DNA from: Trichodelitschia bisporula
Taxonomy: Eukaryota > Ascomycota > Dothideomycetes > Phaeotrichales > Phaeotrichaceae
Reading direction: 5' to 3'
DNA length: 64,000 bases
Assembly: GCA_010356995.1 (NCBI GenBank)
Contig: ML996693.1
Coordinates: forward strand, 806,001 to 870,000
Each line of letters starts with the position of its first letter. Within the stretch, counting starts at the first letter, position 1. Under the pieces are notes generated by a model. It worked only from the letters and a program-made list of their open reading frames with translations, searched no databases and had not been told where the DNA came from. Of this stretch, positions 1-12,700 are shown piece by piece. Position numbers and translations under genes: made by a program.

Positions 1-25
1 CCGAACACCACAAAATGCATCACCC

Positions 26-1527
26 TCACATCTCATGAGCATATACCCTCTCCCGCTTCCCCTCACTCCCTTCCCCAATCCGTCTCGCCCTCTCCTCCTC
101 TTCTGGCTCAAGCACAAACCTCCTCATCCGTCCCGCAATCCGCTCATCAAGCACAACATCATCCAACAAAACCCTCTCCCCCTCTTCCTCCCCTTCCTTC
201 CTCCTGACACTTTTATGCCATTCCGCCTCCTCTCCCTTCAAACAACCTTCCTGTTCCCACACTTGCCCACCACCATCCCGTGCCTCCCCCGAATCCTCTC
301 CTGCAAGTCCCTGCTCATAAGGCCTATACGCCCCCAGCACCGCCGCCGCAACCTGCCGCCCCACCTCATCCGCCAAATACCGCCGAGTAAGGAATCTCCA
401 CATGCGCGTCGGCGTGTTCAGAAACCCAAGTATGTGCGGCAGCGGAATCGGCACGCTCGGCCCGAGCTCAGCCGGCGTGTTAGGCGACAGTTGAGCGGCC
501 GCATACTCTGCCGTGCCAATGAACGGCGGAGGCTGCTTCGCCTTCTTCGGCTTCCCGTCGGCCGTCACCTCGGGCTTAGCCTCCTCTGACACGGGCTCGG
601 CTACGGGCGACGCGTCATCGGTAGGCGACGCGTCGTCGGCGGCGAATCCCTCGTCCTTCGGCGCAGCACGCTCCAGCGCCTTCTCGGCCACGTATTCAGG
701 AATGGCGGCCAGGGAATGCGGCTTCTCGGGGCCGCGGGCCGCGGGGGTTTCGGACTGCGTTGCCCCTTCCACCGCTGTCTCAGCCGGCGCCGACACAGCG
801 GCAGGCGCATCCACCGGCCCCAACCACCCCTCATGCAAGCCCCGCACATACTCCTTCCACGTATTCCGCCCCACAACAATATCCCCCGCCACGCCCGTGT
901 AGGGCCTCACCCCCGACCGCGCCCGTATATGCGCCAACTCCAGCTCGCGATCATCCTCCGGGACCGGCTCCGCCGTAGCCTCCCCACGCAGCTTCCGCGC
1001 CTTGCGAATGCGCTCCGCTAGCGCGGCGCGCACATCCCCTTCCTTCCGCCCCTCAATCGCATCCCAGTCCAATGCGGCGGCGACCAGGATCGGCTTGACG
1101 TAGGCGTGGAAGTGTTCGCGCGCGGTCATGGGGCCGTCGGCAGGTGGGGAGGAGAGGAAGACTGTGAGGCGGCGGGGGAGTTGGTTGGGCGGGAGGGGAT
1201 CGGAGGCGAGGTGTGACACGAGGGCGGCCCATTTTGCTTGCGTGCGTTTTGTTTCCCGTCGGTCGTAGATGATTGCGCCGCTCCAGGTGCCGACGATGGT
1301 GAGGAAGATGGTCCAGTTGCGGGAGGGGAGGCGCGGGCGGAAATTGGGCATGCCTATGGGGATGGGTTAGGAGCTGGGAGCTGTATGTGAGGGGAGGACG
1401 GACCCATCATTTTGAATACGGGGTTGGGTTTGCGCGGCGCCGATTTGGCGTCCGCCTTTGCGCTGCTGGCATTGGGTCCGCTGGCGCTCTCGGCGGGTGC
1501 GCTGTCGGGCGGCTTGGTGGTTGACAT
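26..1527 (-). CDS. TIM54: Tim54, mitochondrial inner-membrane import translocase subunit
   Basis: Two exons, 1404-1527 and 26-1353, joined over a 50-nt intron, give 483 residues. The splice rebuilds PVFKMMGMPNFRPRLPSRNW, which I recognise as the conserved N-terminal signature of fungal Tim54. It is followed by one membrane segment at about residues 55-72 (WTIFLTIVGTWSGAIIYD). Tim54 is a subunit of the TIM22 complex, which inserts carrier proteins into the inner mitochondrial membrane. The long C-terminal part includes an Ala/Pro/Glu-rich linker (roughly residues 230-310), then a more conserved stretch with PHILGFLNTPTRMWRFLTRR. The length fits the family (yeast about 478). The start at 1527 was chosen because it is the first in-frame ATG and precedes a typical Lys/Ala/Ser-rich leader. 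It lies tail-to-head with the next minus-strand gene, 453 bp away. Confidence 0.9.
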
Positions 1528-1980
1528 TGAGGTTGCGGTGGAGAAAAAGATGGTGGAAGAAATGTTGCGTCAAGCATTGAGGGCTGGCTTGGCGGAAGGC
1601 TTTTGGTGGGCGCTCGGACCGCTCGGTACAGCCTGATGGATGCCGGGATGGGTGCGTAAGCTACGAGGCTGACGGGCTTTGTGCTATGGGTTGGATGAAT
1701 GGGTACTCAATTATGCGGTCTGGCCAGGGTTGATTCTTCTGTGGAGTTTGTAGTGTTGATATCAAATGTGCTCCGTCATGATAGATATTCCGCACGAGCT
1801 TAGGAAAGGATATCAGCTCGCAACAACGCAGACAATCTTCAGAAACTTGTTAGGTGTAGTCATAACATCTAGACGTATCCGCAACCCGAGCTTGTGCATA
1901 TATCTATCGTTAGTTACCATCGTACTGTCGTCGCGGACCTGTCTGTCGACAGCATGGAAGCGAGCTCATTGTGCGACGCA
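1528..1980. other. Intergenic: TIM54 promoter and kynurenine formamidase 3' region
   Basis: 453 bp between two minus-strand genes. It holds the upstream region of TIM54 and the 3' flank of the formamidase gene. I see no coding signal or repeat. Confidence 0.5.
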
Positions 1981-3000
1981 TTATTCTTCAGCCGGTTCTT
2001 CCTCAGCGTGCGGGGGGCTTACGAGCGACTGTAGCGTACCACCTTCACTCAATACCGTCTGAACCGCAACCCCAACCGCCCTAGCCACCTCCCGCCCCCC
2101 CTCCCAAATCTCATCATGCCCCCCCTTCAACTCCATCAGCCTCATCCTCTCCTCTCCCACCCCCCGCTCGCCAGCAAGCCAGTCCTTCCCCAGCTCAAAC
2201 TGCTCCCACTCCACCAGCTCATCAGTCCGACTATGCCCCAGCACCACATATCTCACCCTCTCCATGGTCCTGTCCTTACCATCCACCCTCCTCTCCACTT
2301 CCTTGCCGTCACGATCCTTTTCAACATCCACCCTCCCGGCAACAGGACTCATACGCCTCCACACCTCTTCGTCAGGCCCAAACGCCCCCTCCACAATCTC
2401 CCGATTCACCTTCCCCCTCACCGCAAACGCCGGCAGATCATATATCCCCGCCAACCCCACCAACGCTACCGGCCGGCCAATCCCCGGCGCATGATTCCGG
2501 AAACCCCCCTCCACGCCCACCGCAAGCTGGAACAGCATCGTAGCCCCACAGCTATGCCCAACGCCAATCCACTCCGCACCCCCCCCCTCATGCCCAACAC
2601 GAAAAGTGATGTACAAGAACTGCAACGCAGTCTGCAAGTAGGTCAGATGCTCCGGATGGCGAACACCTTCCTCCCCCGAACCCGGATACGCCGAAAGCGG
2701 GTAATTGATGCTCGCGACGCCCACGACGTTTTCCACCCAACCCTGGTCTACGCACCGGAAGCCTTCATCGCGGTAAAGGAGTTGCAGAAAGGGCAAGATT
2801 TCCCCCATCGTTTGTGTAGGGTCGCGCCAGGCGCCGCCGTGCACGTAGACGATCCACAGCGGGCGTTGGGGGGGGTCGATATTGGGATCACGTGGTCGGT
2901 AGATGTCGACCCATTGATCAACTTTAAACCCACTGATATCCTGCGCTGCCTGCTGCGTGACGTAATCGGCGGCGAAGTGCTGTGGGAAGGGCATATCCAT
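1981..3000 (-). CDS. BNA7: Kynurenine formamidase (N-formylkynurenine hydrolase)
   Basis: A single-exon alpha/beta hydrolase of 339 residues. It carries the family's oxyanion motif HGGAW at residues 54-58 (VYVHGGAWRDP), the nucleophile elbow GHSCGAT with Ser150, and a late His in KGGHDEIW that is the likely catalytic base. Other typical blocks are VGVASINYPLS and GLAGIYDLPAF. The enzyme removes formate from N-formyl-kynurenine, the second step of tryptophan breakdown towards NAD. The frame stays open upstream, with another ATG at 3120 that would add 40 Ser/Thr-rich residues. I chose 3000 because MDMPFPQHFAADY matches where family members begin. The protein is somewhat longer than yeast Bna7. 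Confidence 0.9.
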   Translation of the reverse strand: MDMPFPQHFAADYVTQQAAQDISGFKVDQWVDIYRPRDPNIDPPQRPLWIVYVHGGAWRDPTQTMGEILPFLQLLYRDEGFRCVDQGWVENVVGVASINYPLSAYPGSGEEGVRHPEHLTYLQTALQFLYITFRVGHEGGGAEWIGVGHSCGATMLFQLAVGVEGGFRNHAPGIGRPVALVGLAGIYDLPAFAVRGKVNREIVEGAFGPDEEVWRRMSPVAGRVDVEKDRDGKEVERRVDGKDRTMERVRYVVLGHSRTDELVEWEQFELGKDWLAGERGVGEERMRLMELKGGHDEIWEGGREVARAVGVAVQTVLSEGGTLQSLVSPPHAEEEPAEE

Positions 3001-3196
3001 GGTTGGGGATGGTGATGTGGGTGGTTTGGAGGGGTTGGTGGAGGTTGTGGAGTGTGTACTTATCTCTTCGTGCGGAGAACCACTGTGGTATAAGTACCGT
3101 GTACGCCGTGTATCCGACATAAAAGAAACCACAAGTGCGCCTCGCTTGGCAGGCAAAAATAATGCTCGCCTGCCACCATAGGGTGCAGGGTCACTG

Positions 3197-3253
3197 AGAA
3201 AATCGTGACCACCCTATCAACGTCCTAAGGTCAGGATGGAAAAGTCGTAGCCA
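3197..3253 (+). repeat. Two direct copies of an AAAA(G)TCGTGRCC-like motif
   Basis: GAAAATCGTGACC at 3198-3210 and AAAAAGTCGTAGCC at 3240-3253. They resemble sites at 15494-15508, 15539-15553 (opposite strand) and 63324-63338. Function unknown. Confidence 0.5.
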
Positions 3254-3283
3254 GCCGTGCCAGCCGTGCCAGCCGTGCCAGCT
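3251..3283 (+). repeat. 9-bp tandem repeat, unit GCCAGCCGT
   Basis: Three perfect copies of GCCAGCCGT followed by GCCAGC, in intergenic DNA. Confidence 0.85.
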
Positions 3284-3790
3284 TCCCCACAGCTTTTATC
3301 AAGTCATAACCAGAGGTTAACGGGGTGAGCAGCTACTACTTTTTAGCTGCCAAAGGTCTTTGCACGTGCATCTTGAATGGAGTATGTAGCAGTCAACACC
3401 ATACCATTCATCATCGCATTACCGCCTAACCATCATCACCCATACACCCACCCACCAAACCCAGATAGATAGTAGAGTAGCAGCCATCGAGCAAAAAACC
3501 ACGGAAAAGACAATGGGTAAGGGGTATCTCCTCAAGCACACGCCTGCACACCGCACACCCACGATCGCAGCCAGCGCAATACACTTCCAGGGCAAAAGGC
3601 GACAGCAACAAGAACGCAGCACTCGAAAGCAAGAAAAACGCAACAACCCACAGAAAAAGCCATAACAAAGCAGTGCTCCTTCCATGCAAATCGCTCACCC
3701 GCAGACTACTACTCATAACAAGTACAAATGCATCACCCCCCCCCCCGCCGCCGTGCACACCATGCAAACCGCCCCAGTCTACCCACCCCC

Positions 3791-6700
3791 CTAAAGCCCA
3801 AACTTCTTAAACCAGCTCTGCCTCTTCCCCGCCGCGGCAGCAGCGGGCTTCTCATACTGATCATAAGCAGCATAATCATCAAACGTACCCTTGCGCCTCC
3901 GTTCCCTCGCCTCCTCGCGGCTGTTCCCACTCGTACTCTTCTCCACCTCCCGCTTGCGCCTCTCGCGCTTCCCTTCCTCCCTCGGTCCCCTCTCCTTCTC
4001 CCTCACGGCACCTGGATCCCGCCGCCGATGCCTCTGCTTCTCCAGTCTTCGAATCTCTTCCTCCTCCGCCCTCTCCTCAGCCGTAACATTCATCTCCGGC
4101 AGCGGCTCAATCACCGTCGCCACATCCTCCGGCCGAATCGGCAGCGGCGGCTCAGCATTCACGCTCGCCACCCACGAACTCGTCTTGTCCCCCCCACTAC
4201 CAAGATATGGCGTCGTGTTCGAGCCGCGCGGGCCCCCGTTGCGCGGGTCGAAGTAGTCCTGCACGGGTCCACCGGGTCCCGCCTTGTCCTGTGCGGACGC
4301 GGAAGCGTGCCGGCTAGTACTGTGCCGCTTGGAGGAGCGGCGCCGGCCCCCGTCGTCGTCGACAATGTACGATGAGCGGCGGCGCTCGCCGCGGGGACGT
4401 TCAGCGCGGTCGCGCGGGTCCGACCGGTCACGTGGATCGGCGCGGTCGCCGGCCATCATGGTAGCCGCTGCAACGCCGGCAGCAGCAGCCATACCACCAG
4501 CCTCGCGTTCGCGGCGCTCTCTCCTCTTAGCACGGCGTTCCTCTCGCTCGCGCTCCTTCTCTCTAGCCTCCTCGTCGCGTCTCGCCTCTTCCTCGCGTCG
4601 GCGCTCCTCCCGACGAGCTGCCCGGCGAGCTTCTTTCTCTTCCGCACGCCGAGCCTCTTCCTCTTCCACGCGTCGGCGCTCATCGTCCTCCGCCCGCCGG
4701 CGCTCCTCCTCCCTCGCGCGTCGTGTCTTGCGCTCGTCCTTCTCGCGCTCTCTGTCAGGGTCGCGATCACGAGGTGCCCCACGGTCCCGGGGGACGTCGC
4801 GGTCCCGGCCAGCATCGCGATCACGAGGCGCCTCACGGTCCCGTCCAGCCTCACGGTCGCGCCTGCGAGGTTTGTCTTCCGGCGCACGACCCTCATCGGC
4901 CGCACGTTCACGTTCCGCCCTACGGGCTGCCCGACGCTCGGCCTTGCGGCGCTCGGCGTCGTCGAAGTCTGTGGTAGCGCCAGGCGCATCGGTTGTAAAG
5001 CCCGGGTCGTCATTCTCGCGGCGGCGGCGTGCACCCTCGCGCCTCGTAGGCGGCGGCGCATCGGCAGCTTCAGGTGGAGGCGGATCGGGGCGATGGCGGG
5101 CGTATGCAGCGTCGCTGTCGTAGGGATCGCGACGGTCGCGGCGAGACGGCGGCGGGGGATCAGCGTAGCGGTCGCGGTCGCGCGTGGACTTGCTGCGGGA
5201 GAGGCCGAAGATGCCCATGATGTCGCCCTTGCGCGGGTTCATGTTTGTGCGGGTGGGCTTCTCGGAGTTGCGGCGCTGGGGCTGGCCGAACTCTGCGGGG
5301 CGCGGGGTGCGCGGGTCGTAGTAGTCGTTGCCGCTGGGGTGATTGTCGTCGTGTGAAAGGTCGAGGGGGGTTGATGTTGCGATGGATTTGCGCTTGGACG
5401 AGCGGTCGGCGCTGTAGGCAGAGGGTTGTGTTGACGTTGCGGGTGTTGGCGCCTGAGCTGGGGCTGGGGCTGAAGCGGCTGGAGGTGGGGGCTGGTGACG
5501 AGGGTTGCTGCTGACTAAGCCGTCCTCCTCATCCTCGTCTTCATAGGCGAAGTCCAGGTCGTATGGATCGGGCTTGGATGAGCCTATCACATTTTTGTGG
5601 CGTTAGTCGTTGCCAATCATCACCTTTGCATCAAGCAAACAACAAATGGCAAATAAAGAACAACTCACCTCGCGACTTTCTCCGGTCTTGAGACGATATC
5701 GTTGGTCTGATGTCTGCTGCCGCCCCACGGCCAGACATGCCCATCAGTTTAGCGGCTTTGGGCGCGGCGCGTGGGGTGCGCGGGGCGCGCAACGAGTCGT
5801 CCTCATCGCCGTTGTACCCTACAGCTGGCGACCGTTCGGTGGAACGCTGGCTCGAGTGCTCTTGCGATGGCATGGGCTTCGACGTCGATACCGAACCCTG
5901 GCGCGTCGCCCGGGGAGTAGAGCGGGCAGGAGGAGGGACAGGCGAGAACAGCGACGTGAGGCCCGGAGTGCGCTTAGATGTGGCCTTTGCGGGGGTCTTC
6001 TTCGCACTGTCTGGCTTATCGACAGCTTCGTCCATGGGCTTATCCTTCTCCACGGCCTTGTCGCCGCCTGACTCCGCGGTTGAGGTCTTGCGTAACTGTT
6101 TGCCCTGCCGCACCATGACTGGCGGAGATGCGCCCTTAAGCGGTGCCGTGCCGTCTTTGGCCTTAGCCTTGACTTCTCGCGGGGTTGATGGTGCCCAGAA
6201 CCCCCACGAGTTGCTGCCCGGCTGCCGCACCACTTTCGCACGCTCCTTTTTGGGTGACGAAGTTGAAGACGAGGGGGGCCGCTTCGCTTCCACCTCCACC
6301 TCGGCTTCGGGCGGAGGGGTAGGCAGCTTCGACTCTCCGGCCTGCGTGTCGTCGACGGCCGTAGTGCTGCCTGAGCCATGAGACGTCTCATTCGTGACCT
6401 CACGGGCCACTGGCTTCGCATCCTCCTCGGCCTTCTCCTCGATGATTGGCTGAATGGGCTCGGACCGCGGAGTGATCTTGGTCGTCGACTTCTTGAGCGC
6501 CTTCTTATCCGTCTTCTTGCTCGACTTCGACGACCGCATGACGGGCTCCGGCTCCGGGGGGGGAGTTGGGGGTTTAGGCGGCTCGGCTGCAAAGTCGTCC
6601 TCGCTCTCGGGGAACGCACCAGGAGTTGGACTGGGCACCTTCTCGAGCTTCGGCAGTTCGGGCTCGGACTCACGCTTCTTGCCAGCAGCCTTCTCAGCCT

Positions 6701-9700
6701 TCCTGGCTGCCCTTTTCGCCTCCTTGGACCCGGGCTTGTAGGACGGCTCAGGCTCAGGTTCAGGCTCGTGAGGCTCATCCTTGCTCCCAGTCTGTGACGG
6801 CGAACTCTTGAAGACGCTCGCATCGGGGTGCAGCGCGCGGATCTTCTCGGCAATCGCACCGCTAATCGCCGGTTTCACCTTCTCGGGTGTTGTTTCTGCG
6901 GATGCGGCCGACACGATCGACTTGGACGACTTCCATGATTCAGTCTTCTTGGCGCTGTCGGGCTCTGGCTTGTCGGCTTCAGGCTCCGGAGTCTCAGGAA
7001 CAGGGTCAGCAACGGCCTTCTTCCCCTTCTTCTTAGAGTTCTTGGGCTGGAGACCCCAGGCGCTCCAGGCCTTGTCGACGGGCTTCTCCACTTCGGGCTC
7101 CGGCTCCGGCTCCGGCGCCGCGGGCTCCTCTTCGACCGGTGCGGGGGGTGGGGGTGGCGGAGGGGGCGGGTCATCCTTCGCTTTTTCCTTTCCCTTGTCT
7201 TTAGCAGACTTGCTTGACGAGAGCTTCGAAGTCTTTTCCTTTTTGCCCTTCTTGCCCTTCTTGGTGCCTGCCCACAAGTCTTCCTCCTCCTTCGCAGCAG
7301 CAGCCTTCTTCTCCTCTTCCTCCTCTTCGGCCCTGTTGCGTGCGATCTCTTCCGCTTCCTTAATAGCCCGCTCGCGCTCATCCGCCTCAACCCGCTCCCG
7401 TTCCAGCCGCTCCTGCTCCAGCCGTTCCCGCTCAGCGTTCTCCTCCTCCTCCTTCTCCCGGGCCTTCTTTTCACGCTCCTCCTTCTCCTTGCGGGTCTCT
7501 GATGTAGTCTTGCTCTTGGCTGACGACCCTCTACCACCGCCGAAAACGCTACTCCACATGCTAGTCGACTTAGCCTCCTCCCGCTTCTTAGTTTTAGTGG
7601 GCGCTTTATAAACGGACGCCGAATCATCGGGTGAGATGTCATCATCGAGATCGAAGAGGTCCTTATCCGCCGCAGGCTTTTCCTCCTCCTCCGCTTCCTT
7701 CGCGGGCTCCTCTTCGTTGACATCCTCGTCGAGTGTCACATCGTACTTGCTTTCCCGTGACTTTGTCTTGCTAAGGCTGCTCTTCTTGTCGCTCACCTCG
7801 CTCTTCTTGTCGTCCTTGGTCTTGCTCGACGTGCTCTCCCGCGTGACGGTCCGGCTAAGAGAAGCGCCGTCCTTGTACGACGACGCCTGGCTCGCGGCAC
7901 CCTTCTTCGCCTTCTTCCCTTTCTTAGCCACCACCGGCACGTCCCATTTGTCTTCTGGCTCCGGCTCCGGCTCCGGCTCTGGCGCCGCCTCGATGGCTTT
8001 CATTTCGGGCACCGGCTCTGGCGCCGGTGGTGGGGAAGGCGCTCTTGCCTCCAGCGCAGGCACCTCCTTAGCGAGGCTAGTCTTCTTGCCCTTCTTCTTC
8101 TTGACGCGGACGGACGCGAACTCGAGGTCCTCATCGTCGGCATTGGACCGCGTCTCCTCGACCGTTTCGGCCTTCTGCATGGGCAGGGTGACTTCCTCGA
8201 GGACTTCGATGGGGCCGGACTTGGACTTCTTCTTCTTGTCCTTTTTGCTCAGGAAGCTGAAGCCGGCCACGTCGTCGTCTCGGTTGTCCGGCTTGCCCTC
8301 GTCAACATCTTCCGGTCGCATGATTTTATCGTCAGAGACTGTTTCAAGCGGATCCGGTTCCTCAGTCACGGGAGCGCTCTTCTTGCCCTTCTTGCTTCCC
8401 CATATGCCCCCCCAGGAATCGCCCCACTTTGATGATTGCTCGAGCTCTTTGCCCTTACTGTAGTCATCGTCATCAATGGTAAGTTCCTCTTTGGCCGGCT
8501 CTTCGGCGGCAGACTCCTCGAAAAGCGTTTCTTCGGCAGCCTTCTTCTTCTTTTTCGAGTCCTTCTTCTTTGAGGTTGCGCCGGTCCCGTCGTCGCCCCA
8601 GATGTCCTCAGAAGCTGCCTCGGATGCCTTGTCGGAGACCTTATCCGTCTTGGACGACTTCGACGTCTTCGACGTCTTTGAGAGCTTGGTGGAGGTGTCC
8701 GCAATCGGTTCTTCGAGGAGAGTGTCCAGGCCAACAGAAGTTTTCTTCTTCTTCTTGTCCTCGTCCTTCTCCTTCTCCTTGCCCTTCCCCTTATCCTTTT
8801 TCTTGCCTTTCTCTTCCTTGACCTCCTTCTCCTTCTCCGTTTCCTTGCCCTTGCCCTTATCCTTCGTAGTTCCCCATGTATCATCATCATCACCCCAAGC
8901 CCGACTGGAGTCCTCCAAGTCGCCCAAGAGATCGATAAGCGGGTCGTCTCCACGCGTCGATTGCTTCTCCAGCTTCTCCTCAGGCTCAGGCGTGGGCTCC
9001 GCATCCTTCTTTTTCTTCTTCTTCTTATCCTTCGTTCCTGAATCCCCCCACCCGCCCAAGAAATCAAAAGGTTCCTCTTCCTTCGCCGGTTCGGGCTCAG
9101 CTTCGGGCTCAGGCTCGGGATCATTCTTTTTCTTTTTCTTCTTATCCTTCTTATCCTTCCCCGTCGAACCCCACGCGCCCAAGAAATCGTCAACCTCCTC
9201 CTTGACCGGTTCGGGATCAGGTTCAGGCTCCGGCTCTGGCTCCGGCTCGGGATCCGCACCCTTCTTTTTCTTCTTCTTCTTCTCCTTCGGCGGGGAGTCA
9301 AACGCGTCCAAGAAAGCAGTAGCCTGCTCCTCCGTCACCTCGGGTTCAGGTTCCGGCTCAACAACGGGCTCCGGCTCCGGCTCCGGCTCCGGCTCAGGGT
9401 CCTTCTTGCCCTTCTTCTTCTTCGTTTTCTTCGGGGCGACGGAAAACTCAGGCTCCGGCTCCGGCTCAGGCTCCTTCGGCGCGGGTTCGGGCTCCGGCTC
9501 AGGAACGACTTCGGGCTCGGGCTCGACCAGTTTGCCCTTCTTGGCCTTCTTCGTCTTCACGGTCATGCCAAGACTGGCCCATGGGTCAGTCTCCTCCTCC
9601 TTCGCCTTCTTACTCGACGAGGCCTTGCGCTTTGGCTCGGGCACAGGCTCCGGCTCCGGTTCAGGGGTAGGTTCGCGTACCGGCTCAGGATCGGGGGTAG

Positions 9701-12700
9701 GCGAGCGCTTGGGGACCCTAGCGGTTTTCTTCTTCGCACCCCAGAAGGAAAAGGCGTCATCGCCCTTGCTTGCCTCCTCTGGCTCGAGCTTGGGCTCCTC
9801 TTTCTTTTCCTCCGCCTTGGTGTCCTTGGCTTTCTTCGACTTCTTGTCCTTCGGGGAATCTCCCCAAGCATCGAAACCGAGGTCTATATCGTCCAATTTT
9901 TCCACCTCCGGCTCGGGTTCAGGCTCGGTTTCAGCTTTCGGTGCAGGTGAATCCTCCTTCGGAGCCACAGCCCCCTTCTTCCCCTTCTTCGTCTTCTTGC
10001 CCAGCGTGAGAAAGGCATAAGGATCGTCCGCGGGAGGCGGATCGGCTGTCTTCGTTTCCTTTTCCTCCGGCGGCGGATCAGCGACAGCCTTGTCCTTCTT
10101 CCCCTTTTTGGTCTTGGGCGGGCCGAAAGAAAATCCAAAGTCATCGTCTAGAGCATTGGACTCCTCCTTCTCGGGCTCTGGCTCTGGCTCCGGCTCTGGC
10201 ACTGGTTCGGGCTCCGGCTCCGGCTCGACGGCCCCCGATTTCTTCTTTTTCTTCTTCTTGTCCGGCTTCTCCTCTTTGCTCACCGTTCGGACGAGTTCAG
10301 GCTCGGGTACGGGCTCGGGCTCAGGCTCTGGTTCGGGTTCGGGCGGCGGCGGAGGCGGAGCCGCGACTTCCTTCCCCTTCTTACCCTTTTTCTTCTTGCC
10401 CGGTGCCAGGAAGCTAAAGGGATCATCTTTGGGCGGCTCCTCCGTGACCACTGGTTCAGGTTCTGGTTCAGGCTCCGGCACCGGCGTCGGCTCTTGATTC
10501 TCCTCAGTGAAGTCGAGAAGATTCTTCGGCGACTTCTTCTTCTTTTTTTTCTCATCCTTGGGCGAGCTCGAAGGCGCCGGATCAGCAGAGTCTAGAACAC
10601 TTTTCACCGGATCCTCGTCCATAAAGTTGTCCATCCCCCACGACGTCGTGCGGGGCTTCGAGCCGCCGCCCCAGGAGAACCCGCTACCGCTATCCTCAAG
10701 CAGCGGCTTCGAGGTATCGGTCTTGGATTTAGCGGCCGAGCCCTTGGCGTTGTTTTCGAACATGGCCGTCGCGGCGGCGACAATGCTGCTGCCGGCCGGC
10801 TTCTTCTTATATCCCAGGTCCACGTCGTCGAGCTTGGATTCTTCGGCCTTGGCTGCCGCATCGAGGAAGGAGACGGAGCCTTTTTTGGTTTTCTTCGTCG
10901 TCGACGACTTCGCGCCGAAGCTGCTCCCACCCCAGGTGTCGTTCTCGGGCTCCGCAGATTTGGAGATAGGCAGCGGATCAACAGCCTCCATGATATTCTC
11001 CTTCTTTTTATCCTTCTTCTCATCCTTCTTCTCCTCTTTCTTCTTCCCTGAATCCGTTGCGCCCCATTGCGGCAGAAAATCGTCGTCTTCCTGATGCAGC
11101 ACCGGGGACTTCTCCGCTCCACTGTTCGACCCAAATGCAAACCCAAACTCAGAGAACTTGCTCAGCACCTTTGCGGGCTCCTCCTTCTTCTCTTCGCCCA
11201 GGGTGTTGCTGACAATGCTCTTCAGCCCGCGGAACCAGCCGAATCCGCTGCCAGAGTCGGAGGACTTGCCGGTGTCAAGAGGGACATCCAGCTGCGGAGC
11301 GCCCTTGGAGCTGGGCTTGGACCCGATGTCGATTTCCTCGAACGTCGTCGGCGGTTGGGTGGGTTCTTCCGCTTTCTTCGTACCCTTCTTCTTCTTCTTT
11401 GTCGAAGAGAAGCCGAGAACATCATCTGCGGCCGGGGTCCCGGAGTCGGCCCATACACTCGCGCTCGAGGCGGCGGCGGCGGCTTCGTCCTTTTTGCGCT
11501 TCTCCTCCGCCTCTTCCTCTTCCTTCTTGCGGGCTTCTTCTTCTTCCTCCTGTCGCTTCTTCTCGGCAGCCGCTTCCTCTTCCTTACGCTTAGCCTCTTC
11601 ATCTGCCAGTTGCTTCTTCTCCTTCTCTTTCCTCTCCTTCTCTTCCCTCTTGAGCTGAGTCTTAGATTTCTTCGGCGCAGAAGCGGCCGCCGCCGCAGCA
11701 GCCTCTTCATCCTCCTTCTTCTTCCTCTCCGCCTCGGCCTCCTCCTCCTTTATCCTCGCCTCTTCTTCTTTCTGCTTCCGCTCGTCCTCCTCCTTCTGCT
11801 TCCGCTCCTCCTCTTCCTTTTGTTTCTGCTCCTCCTCCTCCTGCTTCTTCGTCTTCTTCTTGGGTGCCTTCGGAGCCCCCCAAGAATTCCAAGCATCACC
11901 ATCATCACCACCGCCGCCGCCTCCATCTCCCCCTCCACCAGCACCTCCGTCACCCCCGGGACTATCTCCGCCCGCAGGCGTCTCATCCGGCTTATCGCCG
12001 CCCGCCGCGCTCTCATCCCCCTTGCCCGCACCACCCGCAGGCGGCGCCGCCTTCTTCTGCTGGTTGCCCTTCTTCTTGTTGGGCTTGCGGACGCGCACAC
12101 CTTCCGGGGCTGAGAAATCGGGTTTCAGAGGCAAGGGCGGGGAAACCCAGCGCAAAGCGGGGGGCGGGGAGAATGCCGGTGGCGGAGGGAGCAGCGGGCT
12201 CGGCAGTGGCGCGGTGTACTCGGGTGGAGCATCTGCGTAGGCGCTGAGGAAGGGGAGCTGTGCGCGCGCGGGGGCGTCAGTGCCGGGCGCGTAGGTGTAT
12301 GCTGGCGGCTCGTCGTGAGGGGAATAAGGGGGAGGGGGTATTATCCACAGTGAAATCTGAACGGTAAGAAAGTTAGAGAACCGAGCATGGGTGATATGGC
12401 GCGAGTGGGATGGGGTAGGGTGATTTGAGGAAAGAGAAGGGGAGACATGGTCCGAAACGCAAAAAAAAAAGGAAAACTGCATACCGCTTCTGGCGCGTAT
12501 GCGCCCGCCTTGCGCTGCGCATCTCGTCCGTCGGGACGCGGTTTCGCATCCTTCCCCGGGGCGAATAACTCAAAGGCCCGGAGGCCCAGGGTTCCTGTGC
12601 TTAAGCCCATTGGTCTCGGCACAGCATCCTGGGGACGTGTTTTGGACACGAAGGCCGCGAGGGCAGGCCCGAAGGGGGCGTCGTCAGCGTCAGGCTCGGC

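Larger units (their letters stand above)
3001..3790. other. Intergenic between BNA7 and the giant WG/EP protein gene
   Basis: 790 bp: promoter of the formamidase gene on one side and 3' end of the giant gene on the other. It contains two direct copies of an AAAATCGTGACC-like motif, a 9-bp tandem array, and a C-homopolymer run near 3736-3746. Short open frames here show no family resemblance. Confidence 0.5.

Noticed and set aside
4284-5123. 279-codon Arg/Ser-rich plus-strand frame
   Set aside because: Mirror of the Arg/Asp/Glu-rich last exon of the giant gene; SR-like look is an artefact of the antisense reading.
8476-10020. 514-codon plus-strand open frame opposite the giant gene
   Set aside because: It reads (SG)n and F-runs that are simply the reverse reading of the EP and Lys repeats; no start context or family.
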